From positions 35,827,115-35,891,114 of the forward strand of contig NC_045138.2 of the NCBI RefSeq assembly GCF_008831285.2: DNA of 64,000 bases, read 5' to 3'. A program made the position numbers and the translations under genes. The notes below the pieces were generated by a model. That model was not told where the DNA came from. It did not search any database and was given only the letters and a program-made list of their open reading frames with translations. This document shows positions 51,301 through 61,967 of the stretch, one piece after another (the stretch's first letter is position 1; every line of letters begins with the position of its first letter). The DNA is from Nymphaea colorata (taxonomy: Eukaryota > Streptophyta > Magnoliopsida > Nymphaeales > Nymphaeaceae).

Positions 51301-54300
51301 GTGAAAGGTGTCAAGTTGAAGAGCCAGAATCAAGTCTCAAACCTACCATTGTCGCATCAACCTTTCCAAGGTGTTACCCTCATAAGTGATCGGGCTCACC
51401 CTCAATTAGCACAAGCCCTTGTAGGCCAGTCAAATAAATACCTAGTGTTTGTACCATGATTATTTGCAGACAGTTATAATGTGTGCTTTAATAGATTTCA
51501 AAAGGCATCCTCAGCACTGTCAATTTAACAACATTATACTCGAAAATTGCAATCTGGGTCAAACATCAGCAGTTAACCTCTAAAATCAATTCACTAGATC
51601 ATGGACTTTTCCTGCATCTATCAGAAAATTCCCTTCCAATTTCAACAAACTTGAAAGTTGAACCAAATAAAAGACACTTCAAATTTATGTAAAAGATGTA
51701 AGAAGCTTGCTCTTCCTGTTAAACTGATATCTTAAATTGAGCATATTTTTAGTAATTTGAATACTGGTGCCTCTCTTTCTTTTCACATCTACAAGGATTC
51801 ACAGATAAACACAAGAAGTTACGGAAATAAAGAAACAGCATTTTCAGCCAATGAAGTGCCTTGCAATTTGTTGTGTCGATAATTGACCCAAGCCTTGATT
51901 TTGATTACTACATCAATAAAATAGTATTTCAGAGATATTTAGAAATCACAGGAGCCGACTCCATAACCCGCCAAATAACCCTTCATCTTCCACCAGCTTC
52001 TGTTCTTTCAACTTTACCGAACATAATAGCACTTTAATTACATAGCTATAATTTCAATTATCTAGAAAGTGACGAGCAAAAAAGAGGCCAATTGACTTAT
52101 TCCTTCAAAGAGGAAATTTACCAATCTGACGGCAATGGCACGGGAGGGTTTAAGATAAAACTTGATTGAAATCCCCAAAAGGCTAAATGTGCAACCGTTC
52201 AAGTTAAGAACCTCAAACCACCTAATATCCCTTCATCGTCCACCAGTTTTTTTTTTTCATGAACTATAACGCCATTTCCTCTCTAGAAAGTGACAAGAAA
52301 AACGAGGCCAAGATTGCCCTTTCATTCTAACTATCTGGATGGAAATGACACAAGAAGGTTAAGGCAAAACTTTTGACTGAAAACTTTAAGAGCCTAGACA
52401 TACAACTGTTCGATATAAGAACAACCAAGCCAAAAGGATCAACTGCAGATGCCTATAGATCAACTTACCTTTTAGGCACGGCCTTCTCATCAGAAGTGTA
52501 TGTCCAGTCTATCCCTTTAATTGCTGCCTTCTCAAGTGGGTCACCAACCTACATATTGAAAACCACCGCAACTGAATCACCATAGAATTCTAAAGTGCTT
52601 GCAGAAATCCTTAATGTCAAAAATGTAAGCTGGAGGAAATGAACAAAAAGGTCACTCATATTTTCGCCTTACCAATTTATTGTCCACAAACACCAACGCA
52701 TGACATGCAGCAAGGATTTCTTGGGTACGTAATGGAATTTTACTTGTATCAGATTCTAATTCCATACTTGAAGTCAGGCCAACAACCCCCCTAAACTCCT
52801 GATGAGCACCACCTATGAATCAGAAACTTGAACATACACATTTTACATAAATTCTTGCATACCAAAAAGGTTTCCAGGATGTCATACCATATCATCTGAT
52901 GTAAGTGTACCAGTCTTGTCAAAACAACATATATCAACCTAGAAATGATAAAATAACAACATATCAGTAAATCAAATGACTGCATAGGATGCATGAGAAG
53001 AACATGAACAAAATTCTAGAGAAATCCACTGACCTTCCCAGCAAATGGAATTCGAAATGGTTCTGTGCAAAAAATACCACGGCGTGCTAGTGCAATCAAT
53101 GATGTATTGACAGCAATGGAGAGTTCCATAGGAAGCTCAGGTGGGATCACAGAAGTAATAATTAGTGAACAACTTAGGAAGAGTTTGTACTTGCTTCTTG
53201 ATGGATCCTCTAGTCCCTGGATTGATGATACACACATACGATGTAAGTCAATCAGAATAAAGGTACATGTGTTGGAAGAAATTTATATAAAAAGTTCAGA
53301 CTCAAATTATCATGCTTCTAATTGCAGATATGTTCAATAGAAGCCCTTTGGCTGGTGCTTGATTGAAAGAAGTAGCTGACCTTTTTCAGAACATAACCAG
53401 CAGCAATAAGTGCAAAAACAACTAGAAACAGAATGAACAACCCACTTTCCCAGCTATTTGCAGTAACCTGAGAATAGGAAACATGTCCCTTATTAGTACA
53501 ACAATTGAAGAAAGTAAACTCAGACAGTGATTTAGCAGAAAATTTTAGCATAATAACTCAAAACTAGTGTACCCTCTCGGTGGAAAACAAGATTGTCCTC
53601 ATCAGCTTCCCTTGACTTGTCTCAAATCCAGTACGTAATACAACGGCCAAGCACCCTCCATCAGGCGTTTTCAGATGCACTGCCTACAGATCTCAGAAAA
53701 ATCATAAAACTCTCTCAAAAGGATGGGTAAGGAGTAGCAGCTTGAAGTACCTTATCTGGAGTATGCTGCAAGATTTTTGTCCCTCCAAACAGGATGTGAT
53801 TTTTGTCTCTCCTAGCAGATAATTTCTCTTCCATACCTCTACCTGATATTGAAACCTAACAGAATAAAAGACAAAATAAACAAACATGCCACCAAACTTA
53901 TCTTTGCAACCAACTGAACAAACTGGCATCATTATGAAAATCATCATTCGGAATTATTCAGGTAGAAGAAGATTCATTTACGGGGCTCTACAACAAATAC
54001 AGAAATTTGAGCCAAGGTTTCATCCTGGAGAAGCTCAGTACAACCTTTCCCATGCAAAAACAAATTCTGGCGTATGTGTGCATCTATGAGATTGCTAGTT
54101 TGAAAGGAACACAATTATATCTTAACCCACAACCAGGACGTGTCAAGATTTCTCAATATCAAACTCCCATCTTATTTTATCACAAGATTTTGTCTTACTA
54201 AGACCTGACCGAGATTGATATTTTTGTAACTATTATGGGCAGCAGTCCTGTACAACAGTTTGCAGAAATAATGATGCTGGCATCAAAGGTAACTGGTTGC

Positions 54301-57300
54301 TGCCATCTCCTCCATGAAGATTGATCACAGGCATGGCTAGAAACCTGTGAAAAGTATGCTTATGCTACCACTTACCGATAGAGGGCCTGCTTTGGACAAC
54401 TTAGATTGAAAAGAGTCTCTTCTTTTGACCATCAAAATTATGGTGTAATGGAACAGGTCAGTCAAGTGACACTGGCCACAATGGATGGAGCCATGCCACT
54501 CGCCTCTGTTCAATTCATTGAGGGGATGAGACAGAAAAATGCTTTTACAAATGTCCCACACCCCACACATGTAAAATGCATGAGCATAACCCCATGAAGA
54601 AATAAATCAATACCTTCCACTGAGGAGTAGATTCGCCTGTCAGAATTGCTTCATTTACTATTGCACTTCCTGCTAGCAAAAGCATATCTGCAGGGACAGA
54701 TCGATCCTCTCCACTTTGACCAGAAGAGCGTCCAATGGAAACAACATCACCAGGAAGGAGGTCCACTCCGGACAGCTTCACCCACCTATGCAATCAAACA
54801 ATAACAGCATCTCAGTATAGCAGCCATTGGCAGCATAAGGTTGTGATAGGAACTGCAATCAACCAAATCATCTCATAACATACTTCCCACATCGATGCAC
54901 CATAATTGTCTGATTATCAACCCTCACACGCCTCAGCTCTGTCAATGTTTTTAATCGACTCTTTGCCATTGTTGATTCAAACAAAAATAACATGAATAAG
55001 GTGAACAAACTATAGTACCAATACTCGTCGAGACACCAAAGGCCCACACAGAAAACCTAAACATGAATAACATAGAAAAATCAGCAATTAACAGGAAAGA
55101 AGCTGTCTCAAGGCAAAGACTAATGAAAAGCTCCCAACTACTTGCCTGGAAAACAAAGAAAGGTTCCATGCAATGCTCCTTCATCAGCTTCTGGAATGTT
55201 GGTTGGGGGTAATCAAACCTAAACAATCGAAGAGAGCAGCAGGCGGTTAGCTGGTTGCTTATCAAATTAAATACAAATAAGGCCGCTCTAGCATTAACTG
55301 AACAAAAGAAACTAAAATGATATCTAAGCACAGGTGGAAAAATGCACAACATTCTGTACCTAAGTCTGCAATGCTCACATTTGGACTTTTTTCTACAGTA
55401 CTTGACCTTTCATGCCATTTTCCCTCACATAAGAATGAGACATACACAACTCACGAATCCGACAGGTAAAGGCAAATTGCATATTTCTCAAATTTTAAGT
55501 TCATAAAATACAATCAAAATAGAATTCAGAAAATTTTCACACTGGATAGATAACTGGGCCACCCAAACTATTAATAATTTAATACTCAGATTGGACAGAA
55601 AACCCTAAAGCATTGTCACAAATATCATTTTTGGGTATTAAAAGGTGAAGTTTTTCTTGGTTATAATACGGCAGAATTGTTTTTCTCAGGAAAATCTAGG
55701 AAAGTATTAAAAAATAAAAAAGGAAAGATCCTAAAAATAACATGTGAAAAATGTGAAAATAAAAAATCTAGTAACTAAAAAATTAAAACGTGATTTTTTG
55801 GCTTTTTTTTAGAAAAAAAACACATTTTTTCCCCTTCTTCTTGGCTGACCTGTTTTTAATGATTTTTTCAAACAAACGTGTTTTCTGTAACACTGACCTG
55901 AGCAAGTGTGAGTATGAGTTCTCCAAATTGAAAACTAAGTTCCAGGTTAAAGACTGTATGTTGCAATAATAAAAATGCATCATGTTCTTAAGAGGATCAT
56001 TCCAATGTGCTCTCAGACTACTTGAGAGGGGAAAATGCAAGGTTGAATGTTTGCACAGTCCTGTGACATAAAATTGAGCAATAACATCTGACCATTTCCC
56101 AGAGTCAAGCAAGCGTGTCTCAGAGGTCATTCAGTATGCACACAACAAGCAGCATCGAAAGATATCAAAAGAACAAAAAAGGAAAAAACTAATTCAATTC
56201 CAATACCTAGAAAAGCTAAAGCATACTCTTCGAAAAAGTTGCCGCTCCCTAGTGCAGGTGCAGCAAAGGACAATTTGCTTTCTTTTTTTGGAATCAATGA
56301 TAAAATCACAGGTTATTAACTGTTATTGTTTGTTAACATGCACACATACATATGTAACCTCGCTGCGCCCACACCGTGTGACAACAAAAAAGTTAAAATA
56401 ATAGGATGATAAACAGCTTACACATTACGTCCCCATTTCTCAATAGCAGCAGAAACTTTTGCTTCTGAACCATGGCCTGTGTTTCTAAGATAAAATCCAA
56501 ATGTTTCCTTTGATGGATAAGGAAGCTTGCAGAAATTCTTCATCTCATCTGAAAAAATAAACCTTTGCTTTCTAAAGTCAAAGTAGATTTCTTCTGAATC
56601 AATAGTCTGGGATGTTGAAGACCCTGCCGTCTGCTTATTTGTAAACCCATCAAACGAGGAAAAGACAAACATAAAATACATATCAAGAACGATGTAAGTT
56701 GCATAAGTTAAACATAAGGAAGACTACATTGAAAGCTCCAAAAAGTAACGAATCAGCATGCGAACATACAGCCAATGGATATCAAGCTAAACCTGCAGAG
56801 TAAATCACAATTCACAACTCAGAATCCAAATCATATAATGATATTGGACACTAACATCATTGGAGTAGAGGGAGAGAATGCCACAGGGAAAAGGAAAAGT
56901 AACACCAAAGAGAACGACAACGCAACCACAAGGCACAGGGATAACAAACAGGCAGGCTATGAATGCCAAAATCAACAAGTGGTGCTTCATCACTACTTTC
57001 CAACCAACAGCCACATGAGAGAAGTATGTTCAGACATGGAAGTTAAAGCCAATACCCATGTTGGATTAGCATTAAAATTATCAAAGGGGGGGGGGGGGAG
57101 GGGAGAACAAAAGCTTGCATGGAGTCCATTTCAGAAGCTGAGATAAGCCCAGTATGGAAACGATCACAATCCCATTCAGCTGGAGCAGAAATATACTTCA
57201 AATAAAAATCTGGTTTCAGATGCTTCTGAAAGGGTTTAAGTGCACAAGTATTTCCACTACTACATCAGGGTTTTGGAATCAGCATAAATCAGTGTCGTGC

Positions 57301-58689
57301 TTAGTAATGCCATGTCAGTGCTCTCAAAACAATGTCTCTGTGATGCTTTTGATCTCCTTCAGAACTATCCCTAAATAACCCATGTGTACTAGACATATCA
57401 AACCATAGCAATGACTACAAGAAGAACCAGTCAGAAGAGAAGCAGATACTCTGTCATGAACAGACACTTGAGAGTTGAGAGTTCAATTACTCGAAACAAA
57501 ATTACGTATGAAATCTGGATCCTTCAGAAAGGTCAAGTATAAGTTCTATTCAAGCATTTTATGTAGCATTTTTGCATAGGTAAAAGAAACACCAAAGAGA
57601 AAGGATGAAGAACCTACAATTTTACGACAACAAAGTGGCACAATCTCCTTGGAACCAGAAAATTTTGCAGGAGTAATCTTGCAAGCATCCGCATCATGAA
57701 TACCCTTAGCCTGCAAAAAAAAAAACATAAATAATAGAGAGAAACAGAAGTGACAAGGTAAACACACCTATGAAAGAAGAAGAACCTAACAGACTGAAAA
57801 AATTTTAAAGAAAACCTAAGCTTCCTCATACATGGTAGGGTACCTATCTTATTGGAAACCACCAAAAGGAAAAGAAAAAGACAGATTAAGGACCAAGATC
57901 CATTGAGCAAGATCTATTTCGAGTTTTGGTTATATATTGAATTTTGAACCTTATACTCTAACAACTTTGAAAATAACTGTTAAAGCAAAAAATAATCAAA
58001 AGTTTCTACCATATCGAACAAATTTTAGCTACTAACAACATGCACCCTTGAAACCAGACTGTAGACTTTGACTTCTAACATGGACTCCACGAACAATTCA
58101 AAAAGAAAAGTTCAACAGACTTCAATTTAATAATACTTGAAGTTCTCTTGGCACAATTGAACTTTCTGAATAGTCAATACACAAAACTTATGCAGTATCC
58201 CTAGCAACTAAATTTTATAATAACATCCATGTCTGGCTTATAGCCTGAAAATAGATATGAAAACCACACCATGTAATTTGCCTTGATGTGAAAATAATAC
58301 ACGACATGACAGGCATGTATAATGAACAATCAATAGAATTCAGGCGTGCTGTCAAACCAGCACTTAACATCTATGAAAAGAAATGCCTGGTTAATGAGTG
58401 ATACTAACATCTTAAGCAAAGTTTGAAATCAATCATATACCTTACTATACTGAACAAAGCATCTGAAGTCAACTGACCAAGCAGTGAACAGAAACACTAG
58501 GATATGAACAACAGCTATCCCACCAAAAACTATAGCTGCATCAGTAAAGTCAAGACTTGGCAAGACTATGAAAACCCAAAGAGAATATATAATGGCAAAC
58601 GGCCAGACATTCAAGCGCCAAAGCCAATGTCTCCGTTTCAACAAATCCACTCTCTCCACCACTTTCCCGTCAACCTGGAACCTCGTCAT
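45321..58689 (-). CDS. MIA: P5A-type cation-transporting ATPase (MIA/PDR2, Spf1/ATP13A1 family)
   Basis: Twenty-one minus-strand coding exons: 58441-58689, 57618-57710, 56422-56630, 55146-55218, 54884-55056, 54614-54785, 53751-53855, 53573-53683, 53381-53467, 53034-53216, 52888-52938, 52673-52798, 52469-52548, 50329-50437, 49045-49173, 48536-48601, 48308-48379, 48073-48224, 47537-47648, 47341-47457 and 45321-46439. They sum to 3588 bp, 1195 residues, with all phases closing. Motifs: TGES at 315-318 (actuator), PPELP at 449-453 (the P5A signature in M4), DKTGT with phosphorylated D492, KGAPE in the nucleotide domain, and GDGTND at 812-817. A polar insert (about 830-880) precedes the last membrane helices. 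P5A-ATPases sit in the ER and remove mistargeted tail-anchored or signal-bearing helices; Arabidopsis MIA/PDR2 affects pollen development and phosphate-starvation root responses. Intron 4 uses a GC donor. Confidence 0.96.
48954..49024. repeat. 25-bp tandem repeat in a P5A-ATPase intron
   Basis: The unit agcttcagcaaattact plus atattcaa repeats at 48954, 48979 and 49004, about 2.8 copies, ending just before the exon at 49045-49173 on the downstream (3') side of that exon. Copies are nearly identical. Confidence 0.9.
50438..52468. other. Large intron 13 of the P5A-ATPase gene
   Basis: The longest intron of the gene (about 2 kb). AT-rich, with a partly repeated phrase 'aacccttcatcttccaccag / atcccttcatcgtccaccag' at about 51977 and 52226, suggesting an internal duplication of roughly 250 bp. 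No ORF or element was recognised. Confidence 0.5.
55636..55887 (+). mobile_element. A-rich dispersed element in a P5A-ATPase intron (copy B)
   Basis: It starts with ggtgaagtttttcttggttataatac and ends with ttcaaacaaacgtgtttt, matching both ends of the element in ERGIC3 intron 4. The middle is A-rich and diverged. It lies antisense to the host gene, whereas copy A lies in the sense orientation of its host. Confidence 0.5.
57086..57098. repeat. Poly(G) run of 13 in a P5A-ATPase intron
   Basis: A homopolymer of thirteen G on the plus strand (C on the transcript strand), between coding exons 2 and 3. Length may vary or be mis-called in sequencing. Confidence 0.85.
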
Positions 58690-60000
58690 CCTTTTCCTCA
58701 AAATTTTTCTTCAAAAACTTTCTGATGTCATTCCATGGTGAAAATGCAGGAATCTGGGGAAGAAAATAACAAAATCACTTAAATCATCGATTTTTTGGAA
58801 GGTACACTAAATGCACAAATTGCAAAGTTACTGAACGTATCACTTACATAGGTTGAACCTTAAGTTTCACTAAAAACTACAGTAACCACTAAGCTACACC
58901 ATATGCAAAATTGCAAAATCACTGCTTGGCTCAGAAAGCTAACTAAAAAAAAAGCAGGCAAAAGTTCACCAGGTGGAAGAATGACTTCTGACGCAACAAG
59001 CAGAAACTAAAACCAAATAACGAAGTAATTTCATCTAAAAGACGATCAGCCTCCACGCTCGCCACAATTTTTTTTTCCTGATCTAAAAAGCATATGCATA
59101 ATAGACGCATGTGAGAGAAAAATATCTCGTCCTAAAAATGAAGTTCAACACAAACTCTGTGATACGTCTTTTTGCTAATCAATTTGAAAATGTCAAATCA
59201 CATTAGTCTTTCATTTATTCGATTCATCACTATTGAAGCAAAAAAAAAAGGATGGCACAAGGAGGCATCTAATTTATTGAACTATTGCCTCCCACGACAA
59301 TAAACCATTAAAGTAAAGCAGCAAGAGCATTGGAAGCTTACTGAGACGTTAAGCCGGAATAATCACAAGCATTTAACAAAACCCTCGGGCTCACCCCAGT
59401 CCCCTGATAAAATAGTTCAAGAGTCATTTGACAACAATACTTAGAAGAGGAAGACCCAACGGAAACGAAGGAAAGGTGATTTAACAAAATCATATCCTGA
59501 ATTAATCAGAAAACTGCCACTACTCCAAACTCAAGTTACTCCAGAACAAGGATCGCGAGGAAAAGACTAATAAAAAAAACAGGATCAATGATTCTAACTG
59601 TTTAATCAAATCATTAATCTGGCAACGACAAAGAAGAACACGAAGGAAAACATGAGACTGTGAAAGGACAAGATGCAACAGCCGGAAGAACGATGACCGA
59701 TCGTCAATTCCTAGGGTTTTGACGACACATACGGTAAATCTTGACCAATTTAGCCAGATTATACACCAAAAAAGCACTAGAAGAAACAGAAATTAGGAAG
59801 ATCGAAGAGGCAGGGGACCGCTTACTGGACTTCGTTTGAAGGATGCGGCCGGAAGAGCAGCCCCCGATTTGCGATTGAAGGTGCAGAGGCGGCTTGTTGG
59901 AAGGGTAAAATAGCGATTTTACATGTCCACTCCCCTTCCCAGCGAAGGGATGCAAAGCAGGTCTTCCCCTTCAGCGCGAGTTTTCAGGGGCCATCGAAGC
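58690..60000 (-). promoter_or_regulatory. Probable 5' leader of the P5A-ATPase with intron and minimal uORFs
   Basis: A good donor (CCA|GTAAGC at 59825) and an acceptor (TTCCCCAG ending at about 58756) suggest a leader intron of about 1.07 kb. In the upstream exon there is ATGTAA, a start codon directly followed by stop, at 59919-59924, and a seven-codon uORF from ATG 59994. In the downstream leader segment, CACCATGGAATGA at 58728-58740 is a two-codon uORF in a strong start context, overlapped by a six-codon uORF from 58731 to 58711. The main ATG is at 58689. The transcription start is unknown, so which uORFs are transcribed is inference. Confidence 0.5.
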
Positions 60001-61967
60001 CCTCACCGGCCACAGCCCCTCCCTCTTTAAGACAATAAAATCACCGTTAATCTCCTCACCTTTTGAACAAATGACCAAGAAGCCGTGTCCGGCCTTGTCA
60101 CTGGTCGGCGAGGACGTAAACGGGTCGGATCTCCAGCACCACAAAATCTAAACTGCTTTAAAATCTATTCGGATTCAGATTTGGAACTCTCACTCACAAA
60201 TCGATCACTCTTACATCTACTTTTTAAGAGATACACAAGAATTAAGATCGTCAGGTTTTCTAGACTTGCATGAATTGTCAGTCTATTACCAAAGAAAACA
60301 ATTGACAACTAAATCAAAGGCTCTGACAATTTAACTGAGAACTAAAGTTAGTCGGCTAATGGACGTTGTCACCAAAAACCATTGCTAAATCTCTTAAACA
60401 TAGGGGCAATAGCGACGGTTCATGGCGCAAAGACAGTTCATGGTGCTTTGACATTAGTATATAGTGGTTCTAGTAATAAGATAAAAATTTTTTAGTCATT
60501 CGGCAACATCTAGGATATCGCCCATTCCAATCTCCTAATTAAACTACCTTGTAACTTTCATTTGTATTGCCAATTTGGATTCTGGTCAATGTGAAGCCGA
60601 GCGAAGACCAGCTACAAATGTAATTGCTTGAAGATTTTGTAATTGCTATGAAATACTGGCGGAGTCAGAAATGTCTGGTTTCTTTGGTTCTTCCTTTATT
60701 TTGGACTCCTGCGAGGAGACGTAGATTTGAAGAGGGGTTAGGGACAGTGCTGTATATGTTGTTGGTATGCACCGTCTTTTTGTTGATCGGTGGAGCGCTT
60801 CACAAGCTCAACTTAAACCTGCAAGTGAACATTTGGTTGCCCCAGTTTGATGGGCCAAGCTTGATAAGCTGGACCGGAATGAGTTTTCTCATAATAGAGA
60901 AAAAGTGTCTTCTAAGTTGGTCATCTTACTGAGAGTTCCGCGCCTGTTACTGTGTTCTTTCTTTCTTTCTCTATGTTGAATATAAACTCACTCGCGGTCA
61001 ATTTTTGTCGAATGTTCGAGATTGCGATCCAGGTTGCCTTAAAAAACTATTGTTAAAGAGTGTACTCGAATGATTGCAACTCTCTCGTCGTCTGCTTTCG
61101 CGTTGTTAAGCAAATCGTTGATCAAAATACACCGAAAGTATCCGATCATAGAGAATGAACGACAAAATGTAGCAAACCATATTAGTCAATTGAACAGTGA
61201 ACATGCAAAATTCCCCCAAATGTCGCTGCAATCGACAGATTTAGGGCCTGAGAATCAACAAAAATTCAGAAGGCCGGCGAAACTTTTAAAGAACTACAGA
61301 ACAGGAGGAAAGAGGGGGAAGAGGAAGATAGGGGTCAGCTTTTCATCGTCATTACGATCAAATACAATGATGATCTGCTCGAACTGTTGAGAAAAAAGTA
61401 ACAGCTTTCTGAAAGTCGACGAGAGAAACCAACGATGTTATGATCTGGCCATCATCGGCTCTCTATGATGACCTGTGATTGCCAGTGGGTAGTCTTAGCA
61501 GAGAAATGGAATGAAGCTATTTCCACGGCGGAAGAGGAGAGCCTATTTGCCCTAGTTATTATACTCGATGAGTCCCTCTTGAAACACCTCATACGTATGC
61601 GAAAGAGAGAGGGAGAGAGAGAGAGAGAGAACAGAGTCGAAATCCATTTGACTACATGACAGGCAAGAGAACAAGAGACTTAACAATCATCAATCCGTTG
61701 GATACATAACGAAAACATAAATCTTGAAGACAGATTGACATTGAGAATTAAGCCAAATCAGCCAATGCTTTTACTATTGAACAAGATTACCACCACCAAT
61801 ACACAGGTAAATCAGGCCACACAAAAAGGCACACGAAGCCTCAAAAACAATCGCCACTACCAAAAACCTCGTATAGTACTCCTACAGACTCACACCCCAT
61901 GAAAATTTTCAAACTAAAAAAGGAAGTGGCATGAAAAAAATATACAGTCGCATTATCAGCTCAAATT
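60001..61967. other. Intergenic region with (GA)n microsatellite
   Basis: The left part should hold the P5A-ATPase promoter; the right 0.3 kb is 3'-UTR of the rightmost gene. A GA-rich microsatellite lies at 61602-61630. ORFs at 60624-60932 and 61070-61390 have no recognisable similarity. Confidence 0.55.
61602..61630. repeat. (GA)n microsatellite
   Basis: GA dinucleotide run interrupted once by an extra G. Confidence 0.9.

Noticed and set aside
60624..61390. Two plus-strand ORFs of about 100 codons
   Set aside because: No recognisable family, no start-context or splice support; hydrophobic stretch alone is not enough.
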